53,546 bases of DNA from CAYNQN01 sp964530525 (GCA_964530525.1 CAZHBH010000005.1:1-53546); one strand, 5' to 3'; numbered from the stretch's first letter, positions 23,657-32,707 are shown. Numbers and translations: made by a program. The notes: generated from the letters alone by a model not told the origin.

Positions 23657-25588
23657 GTGGCCCAGACGACCGATTCTTACGGCGCCAAGGACATCACGGT
23701 CCTGGAGGGCCTCGAAGCCGTTCGCAAGCGGCCCGGCATGTACATCGGCTCTACCGGGCCGGCAGGCTTGCACCACCTCGTGTACGAGGTGGTCGACAAC
23801 TCGGTGGACGAGGCCATGGCTGGCCATGCCAGCCGGATCGACGTGACCTTGCTAGCTGATGGCAGTTGCGAGGTGCGCGACGACGGTCGCGGCATCCCGG
23901 TGGATCCCCATCCCGATCCCAAGATGCGCAAGAAGCCGGCTGCAGAGGTGGTCCTCACCGTCCTGCACGCAGGCGGTAAGTTCGGCGGCGGCGGCTACAA
24001 GGTCTCCGGAGGCCTCCACGGCGTGGGCGTCTCGGTGGTGAACGCCCTGTCGAGCCGCCTCGAGGTGGAGATCGACCTCAAGGGCAAGCGCCACTACATG
24101 GACTTCGTGAACGGCGGGAAGACCAACACGAAGCTGGAGGTGCGGGGCAAGGCTCCCAACGGTCGCACCGGCACCACGGTGCGCTTCTGGCCCGACCCGG
24201 AGATCTTCGAAGAGGTCACGTTCCGGGCCCAGACCCTCCTCGAGCGCTTCCAGATGATGGCCTTCCTCAACAAGGGCCTCGAGATCAACTTCCGCGACGA
24301 GCGGCCCGAGGGCCACGAGCCGGTCTCGTTCAAGTACTCGGGCGGGATCGTCGACTTCGTCAAGCACCTCAACGCCTCCAAGGAGCCGCTGTTCAAGCGG
24401 GTCGGCAACTTCGAGCAGGCCGAGGAGAGCCAAGAGGTCGAGATCGCCTTCCAGTGGAACGCCGGCTACCAGACCGACGGCCTCCACTCGTTCGCCAACG
24501 GCATCAACACCATCGAGGGCGGCATGCACGAGGAGGGCTTCAAGAAGGCCCTCACCAACGTGGTGAACCGCTACGCCCGCGACAAGGGCCTGCTCAAGGA
24601 GAAGGACGACAACCTCCAGGGCGAGGACATCCGTGAGGGCCTCACCGCCATCATCTCGGTCCGCCTGGCCGAGCCGCAGTTCGAGGGGCAGACCAAGGGC
24701 AAGCTCGGGAACGTCTCGATGCGGTCGCTCGTGGAGCGCGCCACCAACGAGCGCCTGCGCGACTGGTTCGAGGAGAACCCAACCGAGGCCCGCAAGGTGG
24801 TGGCCAAGGCCGTTCAGGCCTCCCGGGCGCGCATGGCGGCCCGCAAGGCCCGAGAGGCGACCCGGCGCAAGTCGGCCCTCGAGGGCGCCGGCATGCCCGA
24901 CAAGCTCAAGGACTGCGCCAGCAACGACCGCGACGAGTGCGAGCTGTTCATCGTGGAGGGCGACTCCGCCGGCGGCTCGGCTACCCAGGCCCGCGACCCC
25001 CGGATCCAGGCCATCCTGCCGATCAGGGGGAAGATCCTCAACGTCGAGCGCGCTCGCGTCGACCAGATGCTGAAGAACGCCGAGATCCAGACGCTCATCT
25101 CGGCCATCGGCGCCGGGGTGGGAGAGGAGTTCGACGCCGAGAAGATCCGCTACGACAAGGTCATCATCATGTGCGACGCCGACGTGGACGGCTCCCACAT
25201 CCGCACGCTGCTGCTGACGTTCTTCTTCCGCCACATGAAGGACCTCGTCAACCAGCAGCACGTGTACATCGCCCAGCCACCGCTGTACTCCACGGTGGTG
25301 GGCCGCGAGAAGGTGTACCTGAAGGACGACACCACCAAGAACGAGTTCCTCGAGGCACACCCGAACCACCGCAAGGAGTTCCAGCGCCTCAAGGGTCTCG
25401 GCGAGATGGACTGGGACGAGCTGGGCGAGACCACCATGGACCCCGAGCGCCGCACACTCCTCCAGGTCACAGTGGAGGACGCCGCCCAGGCCGACGGGGT
25501 GTTCTCACGCCTCATGGGCGACGACGTCGACCAGCGCAAGCAGTTCATAGCGACGAACGCCAAAGACGTCCGCTTCATAGACATCTGA
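23657..25588 (+). CDS. gyrB: DNA gyrase subunit B
   Basis: ATPase subunit of gyrase, about 643 aa. The GHKL domain has VYEVVDNSVDEAMAG, DDGRGIPV and GGLHGVGVSVVNALS. The TOPRIM domain has the EGDSAGGSA motif and the DADVDGSHIRTLLLTFFFR metal-binding motif. The C-terminus ends ERRTLLQVTVEDA then ATNAKDVRFIDI. GTG 23657 was chosen because GGAGG sits seven bases upstream; ATG 23645 (647 aa) would place that site inside the gene. A TAGGAT at 23641-23646 may be a -10 box. GyrA follows after 28 bp. Confidence 0.95.
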   Translation: MAQTTDSYGAKDITVLEGLEAVRKRPGMYIGSTGPAGLHHLVYEVVDNSVDEAMAGHASRIDVTLLADGSCEVRDDGRGIPVDPHPDPKMRKKPAAEVVLTVLHAGGKFGGGGYKVSGGLHGVGVSVVNALSSRLEVEIDLKGKRHYMDFVNGGKTNTKLEVRGKAPNGRTGTTVRFWPDPEIFEEVTFRAQTLLERFQMMAFLNKGLEINFRDERPEGHEPVSFKYSGGIVDFVKHLNASKEPLFKRVGNFEQAEESQEVEIAFQWNAGYQTDGLHSFANGINTIEGGMHEEGFKKALTNVVNRYARDKGLLKEKDDNLQGEDIREGLTAIISVRLAEPQFEGQTKGKLGNVSMRSLVERATNERLRDWFEENPTEARKVVAKAVQASRARMAARKAREATRRKSALEGAGMPDKLKDCASNDRDECELFIVEGDSAGGSATQARDPRIQAILPIRGKILNVERARVDQMLKNAEIQTLISAIGAGVGEEFDAEKIRYDKVIIMCDADVDGSHIRTLLLTFFFRHMKDLVNQQHVYIAQPPLYSTVVGREKVYLKDDTTKNEFLEAHPNHRKEFQRLKGLGEMDWDELGETTMDPERRTLLQVTVEDAAQADGVFSRLMGDDVDQRKQFIATNAKDVRFIDI

Positions 25589-25616
25589 TGGCCGATCTCT
25601 TGCAGGAGCCCCCCCG

Positions 25617-28091
25617 ATGACCGACCCAACCGGTGCCGACGGCCCCGGCCCAGACGAGCCGGTCGACGACGGAGAGGACCTCGGGCCGTACCAGATCGAG
25701 GTGCAGGAGGAGATGGAGCGCTCCTTCCTGGACTACGCGATGTCGGTCATCACGTCCCGGGCCCTGCCCGACGCCCGCGACGGGCTGAAGCCGGTGCACC
25801 GCCGGATCCTCTGGGGCATGAACGAGCTCCGGGCCCTGCCCGACAGACCCACCCTGAAGTGCGCTCGCGTCACCGGTGAGGTGATGGGGAAGTACCACCC
25901 CCACGGCAACACAGCGATCTACGACGCGATGGTCCGGATGGGCCAGGACTTCAGCCTGCGCCACCCCCTCATCCACCCCAAGGGCAACTTCGGTTCGCTC
26001 GACGACCCACCGGCCGCCGAGCGTTACACCGAGTGCCGCCTGGCCGGCATCGCGATGCCGATGCTGGAGGGGATCGACGAGGAGACCGTGGACTTCGCCG
26101 ACAACTACTCGGGCGAGTTCACCGAACCCACGGTTCTGCCGTCGAGGTTCCCGAACCTGCTCGTGAACGGCAGCCAGGGGATCGCGGTGGGCATGGCCAC
26201 CAACATCCCGCCCCACAACCTGGGCGAGGTGATCGACGCCGTCACCCACCTCATCGACAACCCCGACGCCACCCCCGACGACCTCATGGCCTTCGTGAAG
26301 GGGCCCGACTTCCCCACCGGGGCTCTCATCCTGGGGCGCTCGGGCATCCAGGACGCCTACCGCACCGGCAAGGGCTCCATCCGCTTGCGCGGGAAGGCCG
26401 AGATCGAAGAGGGCAAGCGCAACGACCAGATCGTCATCACCGAGCTTCCCTACCAGGTGAGCCCCAGCTCGGTGCTCACCAAGATCCGTGACCTGGTGGA
26501 GGCCCGCGAGCTGGAGGGGATCTCCGACCTGAACGACGAGTCGGCCAAGGGCAAGCAGCGCATAGTGATCAAGCTCAAGCGCGATGCCCCTGCGCTGGTG
26601 ATACTCAACAACCTCTACAAGCGCACGCAGCTCCAGACCAACTTCGCCGTGAACACGGTGGCCCTGGTGGACGGGGTGCCCCGCACGCTCAACCTGCGCG
26701 ACGCCCTCGAGGCCTACGTCGAGCACCAGATCGACGTGATCACCCGGCGCTCCCAGTTCCGCCTGCGCAAGGCCACCGAGCGGGCGCACATCGTCGAGGG
26801 CCTGCTGAAGGCCCTGGACATGATCGACGAGGTGATCGCCACGATCCGCGCCTCGGACGACACGCCCTCCGCCCGCGCCGCGCTCATGGCGGAGCCCTTC
26901 GAGTTCAGCGAGGCCCAGGCCGATCACATCCTCCAGATGACGCTCGCCCGGCTCACCCGCCTGGGTCGTAGCCAGCTGGAGGACGAGATGGCGCAGCTGC
27001 TCGCCACGATCGCCGAGCTCGAGGCGATCCTCGGCGACCCGGGCGTGCTGAAGGGCGTGATCAAGGACGAGCTGCACGAGATCCGCGAACGCCACGCCGA
27101 GCCCCGCCGCAGCGAGATCACCTTCGACGTGGGCGACCTCGACATCGAGGACCTGATCGATGACGAGGAGCTCGTCGTCACCATGTCGCGCAAGGGCTAC
27201 GTGAAGACGATGGCGGCCGACGCCTTCCGCACGCAGGCCCGTGGTGGGCGTGGGGTTGCGGGTGCGAAGCTTCGCGACGAGGACTACGTGGTCCACATCA
27301 TCCACACCTCGGCCCACGCCTACCTGCTGTTCTTCTCGAACCTTGGTCGCGTCTACCGGCTCAAGGCCCACGAGATCCCCATGAAGGAGCGCACGGCGAG
27401 GGGCACGGCCATCGTGAACCTGCTGCCTCTGCAGCCGGGGGAGACCATCGAGGCCATCATCGACACGAGGGACTACGAGACCAACCGGTACCTGTTCTTC
27501 TGCACCAAGAACGGCCAGGTGAAGAAGACCAAGTTCACCGAATACGACTCTTCGCTGCGCGCCGGGATCATCGCTCTGAACCTGCGCGAGGGCGACGAGC
27601 TGGTGAAGGTGATGCCCACCAACGGCACCGACGACATCTTCCTCGTGAGCAAGGGTGGCATGGCCATCCGCTTCAACGAGGAGCAGGTGCGGGCCATGGG
27701 GCGCTCCGCCGCCGGAGTGCGGGGCATGAGGCTGCGCGACGGCGACGAGGTGGTGTCGTGCGACGTCGCGCGCGACGACGCCACCATCCTCATCGTCACC
27801 GACGCCGGCTACGGCAAGCGCACCCAACTGGATCGCTTCAACCGCCAGGGCCGTGGTGGCCAGGGCGTGCGGGGCATCAAGCTCACAGCCCGCAAGGGGT
27901 CGGTCGTCTCGGCCTTCATGGTGGGCCTCGATGACGAGATCTTCGTCATCGCCTCAGGAGGTGTCGTGATCCGCATGGGCGTGCGCGAGATCTCCTCCCA
28001 GGGCCGCGACGCCACCGGCGTTCGGGTCATGAACCTCGACGCCGGCCAGACGGTCGCCGCCGTGGCCCCGGTCCTCTCGGCCGACGAGTAG
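25617..28091 (+). CDS. gyrA: DNA gyrase subunit A
   Basis: DNA cleavage-reunion subunit, 824 aa. The catalytic tyrosine is Tyr137 in AAERYTECRL. The quinolone region reads YHPHGNTAIYDAMVRMGQ (93-110): the E. coli Ser83 equivalent is Thr99, the adjacent Asp82 is Asn98, and the Asp87 equivalent Asp103 is kept. The C-terminal beta-pinwheel repeats carry FRTQARGGRGVAG, matching the GyrA-box (Q-RGG-G), so this is gyrase rather than ParC. AGGAG precedes ATG 25617. It ends the dnaA-gyrA replication cluster. Confidence 0.97.
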   Translation: MTDPTGADGPGPDEPVDDGEDLGPYQIEVQEEMERSFLDYAMSVITSRALPDARDGLKPVHRRILWGMNELRALPDRPTLKCARVTGEVMGKYHPHGNTAIYDAMVRMGQDFSLRHPLIHPKGNFGSLDDPPAAERYTECRLAGIAMPMLEGIDEETVDFADNYSGEFTEPTVLPSRFPNLLVNGSQGIAVGMATNIPPHNLGEVIDAVTHLIDNPDATPDDLMAFVKGPDFPTGALILGRSGIQDAYRTGKGSIRLRGKAEIEEGKRNDQIVITELPYQVSPSSVLTKIRDLVEARELEGISDLNDESAKGKQRIVIKLKRDAPALVILNNLYKRTQLQTNFAVNTVALVDGVPRTLNLRDALEAYVEHQIDVITRRSQFRLRKATERAHIVEGLLKALDMIDEVIATIRASDDTPSARAALMAEPFEFSEAQADHILQMTLARLTRLGRSQLEDEMAQLLATIAELEAILGDPGVLKGVIKDELHEIRERHAEPRRSEITFDVGDLDIEDLIDDEELVVTMSRKGYVKTMAADAFRTQARGGRGVAGAKLRDEDYVVHIIHTSAHAYLLFFSNLGRVYRLKAHEIPMKERTARGTAIVNLLPLQPGETIEAIIDTRDYETNRYLFFCTKNGQVKKTKFTEYDSSLRAGIIALNLREGDELVKVMPTNGTDDIFLVSKGGMAIRFNEEQVRAMGRSAAGVRGMRLRDGDEVVSCDVARDDATILIVTDAGYGKRTQLDRFNRQGRGGQGVRGIKLTARKGSVVSAFMVGLDDEIFVIASGGVVIRMGVREISSQGRDATGVRVMNLDAGQTVAAVAPVLSADE

Positions 28092-28227
28092 CTCGGCGCT
28101 CTGGCCCTTCGCCGCTCTGGCCCTACGGCCGGCGGGTCCTGCCGGGCAGCACCCCCGAGCTCCTATCCCTCCGTCGGTGAACCTGGAGGCGCCCGGGCTC
28201 CGCTGCCGCGCAAGGAAGGAAAGGTCT

Positions 28228-28530
28228 GTGGAACATCGTGAGGCTGGGCAGGTCGTGGTGCTCGTGGGTGTCGTGGTGGCGCTCGTGGCTGTGATCGGTG
28301 TGCTGGTGGTCGCGAGGGTCGGGGGAGCGGCGAGCGAGCGTGCCAGGGCACACACCGCGGCGGATGCTGCGGCGCTCGCTGGTGCCGTGGAGGGCGAGGA
28401 CGAGGCCCGCGAGGTGGCCGAGACCAACCAAGGCGAGCTGGAGGGCTACGTGCACGCAGGTGACGAGGTGGAGGTCACGGTGCGCGTGGGCGACTTCCGC
28501 GCGACGTCTCGTGCTCGCTTGGGCGACTAG
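28228..28530 (+). CDS. TadE/TadG-like pilus-assembly or secretion protein (small)
   Basis: A 100-aa protein with the short polar N-terminus, GQVVVLVGVVVALVAVIGVLVV membrane helix and ARAHTAADAAALAGA segment seen at the N-terminus of Flp-pilus TadE/G-like proteins (the helicase-neighbourhood Rv3656c type). The extracellular part ends with an acidic strand-rich region (GDEVEVTVRVGDFRATSRARL). GTG 28228 was chosen for the GGAAGGAAAGG site just upstream. No other tad genes are nearby, so its partner machinery must be elsewhere. Placement beside gyrA is unusual. Confidence 0.75.
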   Translation: MEHREAGQVVVLVGVVVALVAVIGVLVVARVGGAASERARAHTAADAAALAGAVEGEDEAREVAETNQGELEGYVHAGDEVEVTVRVGDFRATSRARLGD

Positions 28531-28556
28531 CGCTGCTAGCTTTGATTCCTCGCTGA

Positions 28557-28630
28557 GGGGCTATAGCTCAGTCGGTTAGAGCGCATCCCTGATAAGGATG
28601 AGGTCGCAAGTTCGATTCTTGCTAGCCCCA
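28557..28630 (+). tRNA. tRNA-Ile(GAT)
   Basis: 74 nt with acceptor GGGGCTA / TAGCCCC and discriminator A. The D-arm is AGCTCAGTCGGTTAGAGC, the anticodon stem CATCC / GGATG with loop CTGATAA (anticodon GAT), and the T-arm GCAAG TTCGATT CTTGC. No CCA is encoded. The usual tRNA-Ala partner of actinobacterial gyrA-ileT-alaT is not seen downstream. Confidence 0.97.
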
Positions 28631-28650
28631 CGCGCTGGATGCTGCCGTCC

Positions 28651-28812
28651 TCGCAAGCCTGCTCGGACGGCAGGGCCGCAACATCTCCGCTCCGCTGAGG
28701 CCGTTCCGGTCACGGAGGCCAAGCGGGTCGATCGCAAGCCTGCTCGGACGGCAGGGCCGCAACATCTCCGCTCCGCTGAGGCCGTTCCGGTCACGGAGGC
28801 CAAGCGGGTCGA
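28651..28812. repeat. Exact 81-bp tandem duplication
   Basis: Two identical, directly adjacent 81-bp units (28651-28731 and 28732-28812) start 20 bp after tRNA-Ile. Each begins TCGCAAGCCTGCTCGGACGG and contains GGCC and CGGAGG words in inverted arrangements. A plus-strand frame stays open through both because 81 is divisible by 3, but it has no ribosome-binding site and runs out of the tRNA, so I do not call it coding. Confidence 0.9.
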
Positions 28813-28881
28813 TCGGGAGCGCGTTGGAAATCGGCGCTCGGCTGGGAGAGTCTGGTTGCCAGCTCTCACGGGAGGTCGAGG

Positions 28882-29019
28882 ATGAAGATGATCCGGAAGG
28901 CCCTCGCGGCGGTGGCGATCGCCGGCGTGGTGGCCGCGGTGCTCAGGCTTCGCGCCACGGAGGGGACCCCTTCGAAGGGTGGGGGCTGGCGAGAGCTCTC
29001 GGGCCCGGACCTCACCTGA
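28882..29019 (+). CDS. Small membrane peptide (DLW-39-like position)
   Basis: A 45-aa product: KMIRKALAAVAIAGVVAAVL forms one membrane helix after a basic start, then a hydrophilic tail with GGGWRELSGPDLT. GGGAGG lies six bases before the ATG, the best such site in this stretch. Small single-helix DLW-39 family proteins occur beside gyrA/tRNA genes in actinobacteria and have the same layout, but the DLW motif itself is not present, so the family link is tentative. Confidence 0.55.
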   Translation: MKMIRKALAAVAIAGVVAAVLRLRATEGTPSKGGGWRELSGPDLT

Positions 29020-29072
29020 GTGCCCGGCACCGAGCGACACATGGGTCCCGGCCAGACCGACGGGGTGCTCTC

Positions 29073-30062
29073 GTGAAGGTCGCGGTTGTTGGTGCCGGCG
29101 CGGTGGGCGCACGCGCCGCCCGTCAGCTCCTGTCGACCGAGGGGATCAACCAGGTCGTGCTGCGCGACCCACGACGCGACCACCTGGGATCGGTCGTCCG
29201 TTCGCTGGGCGAGGGCGCCCGGATCGACCAGGGCGATCCCGACTCGCCGGTGGACGCCGACGTCGTCGTGCTCGCCGGCCCACCGGGGACTCACCTGGCC
29301 GCGGCTCGCACGGCGGTGGCGCGGGGCCAGTCGGTGGTCTCTACCAGCGACGACCTCGACGACGTGCGCTCGTTGCTCGAGCTCGACCGACAGGCCCGCA
29401 GCGCAGGGTGCTCGGTGGTGGCGGGTGCCGGCTTCGATCCGGGGCTCACGTGCCTGCTCGCCAAGCACGCGGCGGCGTCTTTCCAGCGCGTCGACGAGAT
29501 CCACATCGCCAAGTACGGCACCGGGGGCCCCGCCTGCGCTCGCCAGCACCACCGTGCTCTGGGCAGGCGTGCCCTCGACTGGCGCGACGGCACCTGGGTG
29601 CCCCGGCCCTCGGGCTCGGGCCGCGAGCTGTGCTGGTTCCCCGACCCCATCGGAGCGGTCGACTGCTACCGGGCAGCGCTGCCCGACGCCCTCCTGCTGG
29701 TGCCGGCGTTCCCCGGCGTGCGGAGGGTGACGGCCCGCATGGCGGCCACCCGGCGCGACCGCCTCACGGCCGGTCTCCCCATGCTCTGGCCCACCCACCC
29801 CGAGGGCGGCGCGGGGGCGGTGCGGGTGGAGGTGCGCGGCGAGCGCGACGGCGTGCGTGACGTGGTGGTGCTCGGCGCCATGGATCGACCGGCCGTGGCG
29901 GCCGGGGCCGTGGCAGCGCTGGCAGCGCTGTGGGCGGGCCGCGGCGAGCTGCTCTCGACTGGAAGCGGGGGCCTGGCGCGCATGGTGGAGACGCTCGGGT
30001 TCCTCAACGAGCTCCACCGGCGAGGGGTGAGGGCGGCCGCCTTCCAGGGCGACCCCGTCTGA
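29073..30062 (+). CDS. Saccharopine dehydrogenase-like NAD(P)-binding protein
   Basis: A 329-aa protein opening with a Rossmann fold KVAVVGAGAVGARAARQLL and a conserved mid region AGAGFDPGLTCLLAKHAA, as in saccharopine dehydrogenase NADP-binding domain proteins. The C-terminal half holds the substrate-binding part of that family (PALPDALLL-like, and ETLGFLNELHRRGVRAAAF). The substrate is unknown. GTG start 29073 was chosen at the beginning of the Rossmann strand. It converges with the CopC-CopD gene. Confidence 0.75.
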   Translation: MKVAVVGAGAVGARAARQLLSTEGINQVVLRDPRRDHLGSVVRSLGEGARIDQGDPDSPVDADVVVLAGPPGTHLAAARTAVARGQSVVSTSDDLDDVRSLLELDRQARSAGCSVVAGAGFDPGLTCLLAKHAAASFQRVDEIHIAKYGTGGPACARQHHRALGRRALDWRDGTWVPRPSGSGRELCWFPDPIGAVDCYRAALPDALLLVPAFPGVRRVTARMAATRRDRLTAGLPMLWPTHPEGGAGAVRVEVRGERDGVRDVVVLGAMDRPAVAAGAVAALAALWAGRGELLSTGSGGLARMVETLGFLNELHRRGVRAAAFQGDPV

Positions 30063-30095
30063 CGAACCTGCCTACGGCCCAGGGAGTGGGGCCCC

Positions 30096-31892
30096 CTAGC
30101 CCACCGAGAGGGGGAACGTGCTTCGGTCCTGGTCGAAGTCGCCCACGCGTGCCACGAAGGTGAGCTCCCAGGTGCCCGGGCGGGGTACTTGCACGCCGTT
30201 CGCTATGAAGTGACCAGGGCCGGCCCGGGTGGCGGTGGTGGTGATGGGGCCGATGTCGCCACCTTCGGGGACGACCTGCACCTCCACCGATCGCACGTCG
30301 GCCATGGGCCTGCCCACGTCGTCGAAGTACTGCACGTGGGCCACGTTGGGCCCCACGTCGGCCGGCACCACCGTGATGTTCACCGTGCCCCCGGTGGCCA
30401 GCGGCGCCGAGAAGGCAGCCACCGGGGCCACCTCCCCTGCGGTGCGCGCCGGCGTGGTCACCACCAGCGCAGAGGTGACGGCCACGGCAGCCAGCAGCAC
30501 CAGCACCTCGGCTCCCACGGTCCTCGTGAGCTTCCGCCACGCCTGGGGCTCGGACTCCAGCGACGGGCGCAAGCGCCAGCGGTTGTAGGCGGCCACCGCG
30601 AGCACCACCGCCACCAGCAGCACCTTGACCAGAAGCATCAGCCCGTAGGTGGTGGAGGTGAGCTGGCCCAGCGACGAGACCTGCGTGACCGCCAGGGCGA
30701 CCCCCGCCACCACCAGTGCGGTCACCGTCAGGGCAGCGGCGTCGGAGAAGCGCACGACCACCTCCGCCGTGTCGGTCGCGAGCGCACGCACACCCGAGGG
30801 CTCCTTGGCCGCCCTGCCTCGCACCACCAGCACCACGCCCATGCCCACCAGGCCGCCGAGCCACACGGCGGCGGCCGCTGTGTGCACGACGTCGGCGCCC
30901 ACCCCGAGCCATCGGGGCTCGGCGGTTCCCGTGTGGCCCCAGAGGGCGAACGAGGCGGCCACCGCCAGCCACCCGTAGAAGGCGAGCACCCTGGGCCCGG
31001 TAGGGCCCCTCAGGTGAGCGCTCACGTGCACCCCGGCCAACCCCACCAGCAGCACGGCAGTCGACCAGCCCAGACCGTCGCCGAGGGCCCGGCGCAGCGA
31101 GTCGGCGTCGAACGCGGCGCTCCACCCGTCGCCGGTCACCAGTGCAGCCTGGATGCCCACCACCACCACGGCGCCCAGCGCACCCAGCAGCGCGCCGGCG
31201 CGCACCAGGGGAGCGGCGCTGCGTCGCGGATCGGACAGCAGGTCTGGCCCGGCGGTCCCGAGCGCTCGTGCGCTCTCTCCTTCGGCCCCCGCCGAAGGCC
31301 CCTCGGAGGGGGCCAGATCGTTCTCGTCCCAGCGGCGGGCCCCCAGCAGCCCCCTCCCGTCGAGGAAGAATGCCAGGAACAGGCCCAGCCCGGCGGCGCC
31401 GAGCGCCCCCACGTAGGTGAAGAACCGGGCGAAGCCGGCGGCCACCTCCAGGGCTCGCTCGTCGGGGTCGGCGGCGGCTGCCACCCCGCTGTCGATGGCG
31501 GTGCCCTCGCCCACGCCGAACACGATCGCTCCGGCCACGGGGTGGCCGTCGGCGGAGATCACCCGGTAGTCGATCACGTAGGTGCCGTCGCCCAGGCCGC
31601 CCTCGAGCTGGCTGCTCAGCACCTCTCGGCCCGACGACTCCGACGATCCCAGGTCGACCCGGCGCCCCTGCGAGTCGAGGACGCGCAGGGCACCTTCGGC
31701 CGCCGACACCGGTTCGCTGAACTGCACCCACACCTCGCCCGGCGCCCGCACCACCACCTGTCCCGCTGCCGGAGACGACGTGATCACCACGGCGTGGGCA
31801 TCCGCGGGCCGAGCCCACATGGCGCTCGCTCCCACCAGGGCGGCGCCGAAGGCGAGGACCACGGCCGCCGCCAGGCCGAGGCCCCTCCTCAT
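30096..31892 (-). CDS. CopC-CopD fusion copper-resistance/uptake protein with YtkA-like tail
   Basis: A 598-aa membrane protein. After a signal peptide ending ARPADA, the mature protein would begin with His (HAVVITSSPAAGQVV), the N-terminal copper ligand of CopC. The second CopC histidine is in ISADGHPVAG. A CopD region with about eight helices follows (with WGHTGTAEPRWLGVGADVVHTAAAAVWLGGL), then a C-terminal beta domain (FSAPLATGGTVNITVVPADVG ... GTWELTF) like YtkA/CopC-associated domains. ATG 31892 overlaps the stop of the phosphatase gene (ATGA). Role: copper handling at the membrane, probably import or tolerance. Confidence 0.88.
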   Translation of the reverse strand: MRRGLGLAAAVVLAFGAALVGASAMWARPADAHAVVITSSPAAGQVVVRAPGEVWVQFSEPVSAAEGALRVLDSQGRRVDLGSSESSGREVLSSQLEGGLGDGTYVIDYRVISADGHPVAGAIVFGVGEGTAIDSGVAAAADPDERALEVAAGFARFFTYVGALGAAGLGLFLAFFLDGRGLLGARRWDENDLAPSEGPSAGAEGESARALGTAGPDLLSDPRRSAAPLVRAGALLGALGAVVVVGIQAALVTGDGWSAAFDADSLRRALGDGLGWSTAVLLVGLAGVHVSAHLRGPTGPRVLAFYGWLAVAASFALWGHTGTAEPRWLGVGADVVHTAAAAVWLGGLVGMGVVLVVRGRAAKEPSGVRALATDTAEVVVRFSDAAALTVTALVVAGVALAVTQVSSLGQLTSTTYGLMLLVKVLLVAVVLAVAAYNRWRLRPSLESEPQAWRKLTRTVGAEVLVLLAAVAVTSALVVTTPARTAGEVAPVAAFSAPLATGGTVNITVVPADVGPNVAHVQYFDDVGRPMADVRSVEVQVVPEGGDIGPITTTATRAGPGHFIANGVQVPRPGTWELTFVARVGDFDQDRSTFPLSVG

Positions 31893-32707
31893 CGGCCGGC
31901 CGCCCCGACCACGCCGAGGAGCTCGGCGTGCACCGCCCCGTTGCTCGCCAGACCCGAGAGCTCGGCTCCCACGTCGAGCGGCATGCGCTCCAGGGCTCCG
32001 CCGTCCTTGTCGGTGAACCGACCACCGGCCTCCGAGATGATCACGGGCATGGGAGCCACGTCCCACAACGACACCGAGGGGTCGAACATCGCCTCGGCCC
32101 TCCCGGTGGCGACCATGGCGAACCCGTAGCCGTCTCCCCAGGTGCGCAGCTGGGTCCCGGTGCCCAGCACCGCCTCGATCTGCCCGGGTCCCCAGGTGTC
32201 GAACCCCGACGAGCACACGCATCCCTCGCCCAGCGAGGCCACCGAGCTCACCGACGTGGGCTCACCGTCGAGGAAGCAACCCAGGCCCCTCCCCGCGCAC
32301 ACCACCTGACCCAGCGCTGGCAGGCAGATGACCCCGACCGCCGGGCCGTGCTCGTCGAACACCGCGAGCAGGCTGGAGTAGAGGGGCACCCCCCTCACGA
32401 AGGCCTTGGTCCCGTCGATGGGGTCCACCACCCAGGTGCGCCCCGAGGTCCCCGGCGTGGGGGGCTCCTCCTCGCCCAGCACGGCGTCGTTGGGGAAGCG
32501 CTCCGCCACCGCCTCGCGCAAGAGCCGCTCGGCGGCTCGGTCCGCCTGGGTCACCGGGGTGCCGTCGGCCTTGCCCTGCACGGCCAGGTCGGTGGCGCCG
32601 AACCACCGCATCGTGGCCTCGCCCATCTTGCGGCACAGCTCTGTGGCCTCGGCCAACAGGGAAGCATCGGCGGAGGGGCTCTGCGGGACGGAGGTCGTGG
32701 GGCTCAC
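31889..32707 (-). CDS. Inositol monophosphatase family protein, histidinol-phosphatase-like
   Basis: A 272-aa Mg-dependent phosphatase of the IMPase superfamily. Metal motifs are GEEEP (GEE), WVVDPIDGTKAFVRGVPLYSSLLAV (DPIDGT) and WDVAPMPVIISEAGGRFTD (WDxAP). The FVRG after DPIDGTK is the pattern typical of the HisN-type histidinol-phosphatases of actinobacteria, so histidine biosynthesis is the best guess, with inositol phosphate as an alternative. GTG 32707 is preferred because upstream in-frame sequence is not protein-like; it lacks a clear ribosome site. Confidence 0.85.
   Translation of the reverse strand: MSPTTSVPQSPSADASLLAEATELCRKMGEATMRWFGATDLAVQGKADGTPVTQADRAAERLLREAVAERFPNDAVLGEEEPPTPGTSGRTWVVDPIDGTKAFVRGVPLYSSLLAVFDEHGPAVGVICLPALGQVVCAGRGLGCFLDGEPTSVSSVASLGEGCVCSSGFDTWGPGQIEAVLGTGTQLRTWGDGYGFAMVATGRAEAMFDPSVSLWDVAPMPVIISEAGGRFTDKDGGALERMPLDVGAELSGLASNGAVHAELLGVVGAAGR

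Noticed and set aside
25575..27827. 750-codon minus-strand frame opposite gyrA
   Set aside because: High-GC shadow; gyrA on the plus strand is certain, and the antisense product is repetitive Val/His/Gly-rich.
28651..28812. CRISPR-like array
   Set aside because: Only two directly adjacent identical units with no spacers; no cas genes in the window.
28598..28885. Plus-strand open frame through the 81-bp repeats
   Set aside because: It starts inside tRNA-Ile, has no ribosome site, and stays open only because the repeat length is a multiple of three.
28631..28900. tRNA-Ala partner after tRNA-Ile
   Set aside because: No cloverleaf with a TGC or GGC anticodon could be built; only the 81-bp duplication is there.
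30189..32129. 646-codon plus-strand frame opposite the CopC-CopD gene
   Set aside because: His/Gly/Gln-rich shadow of a confident minus-strand membrane protein.
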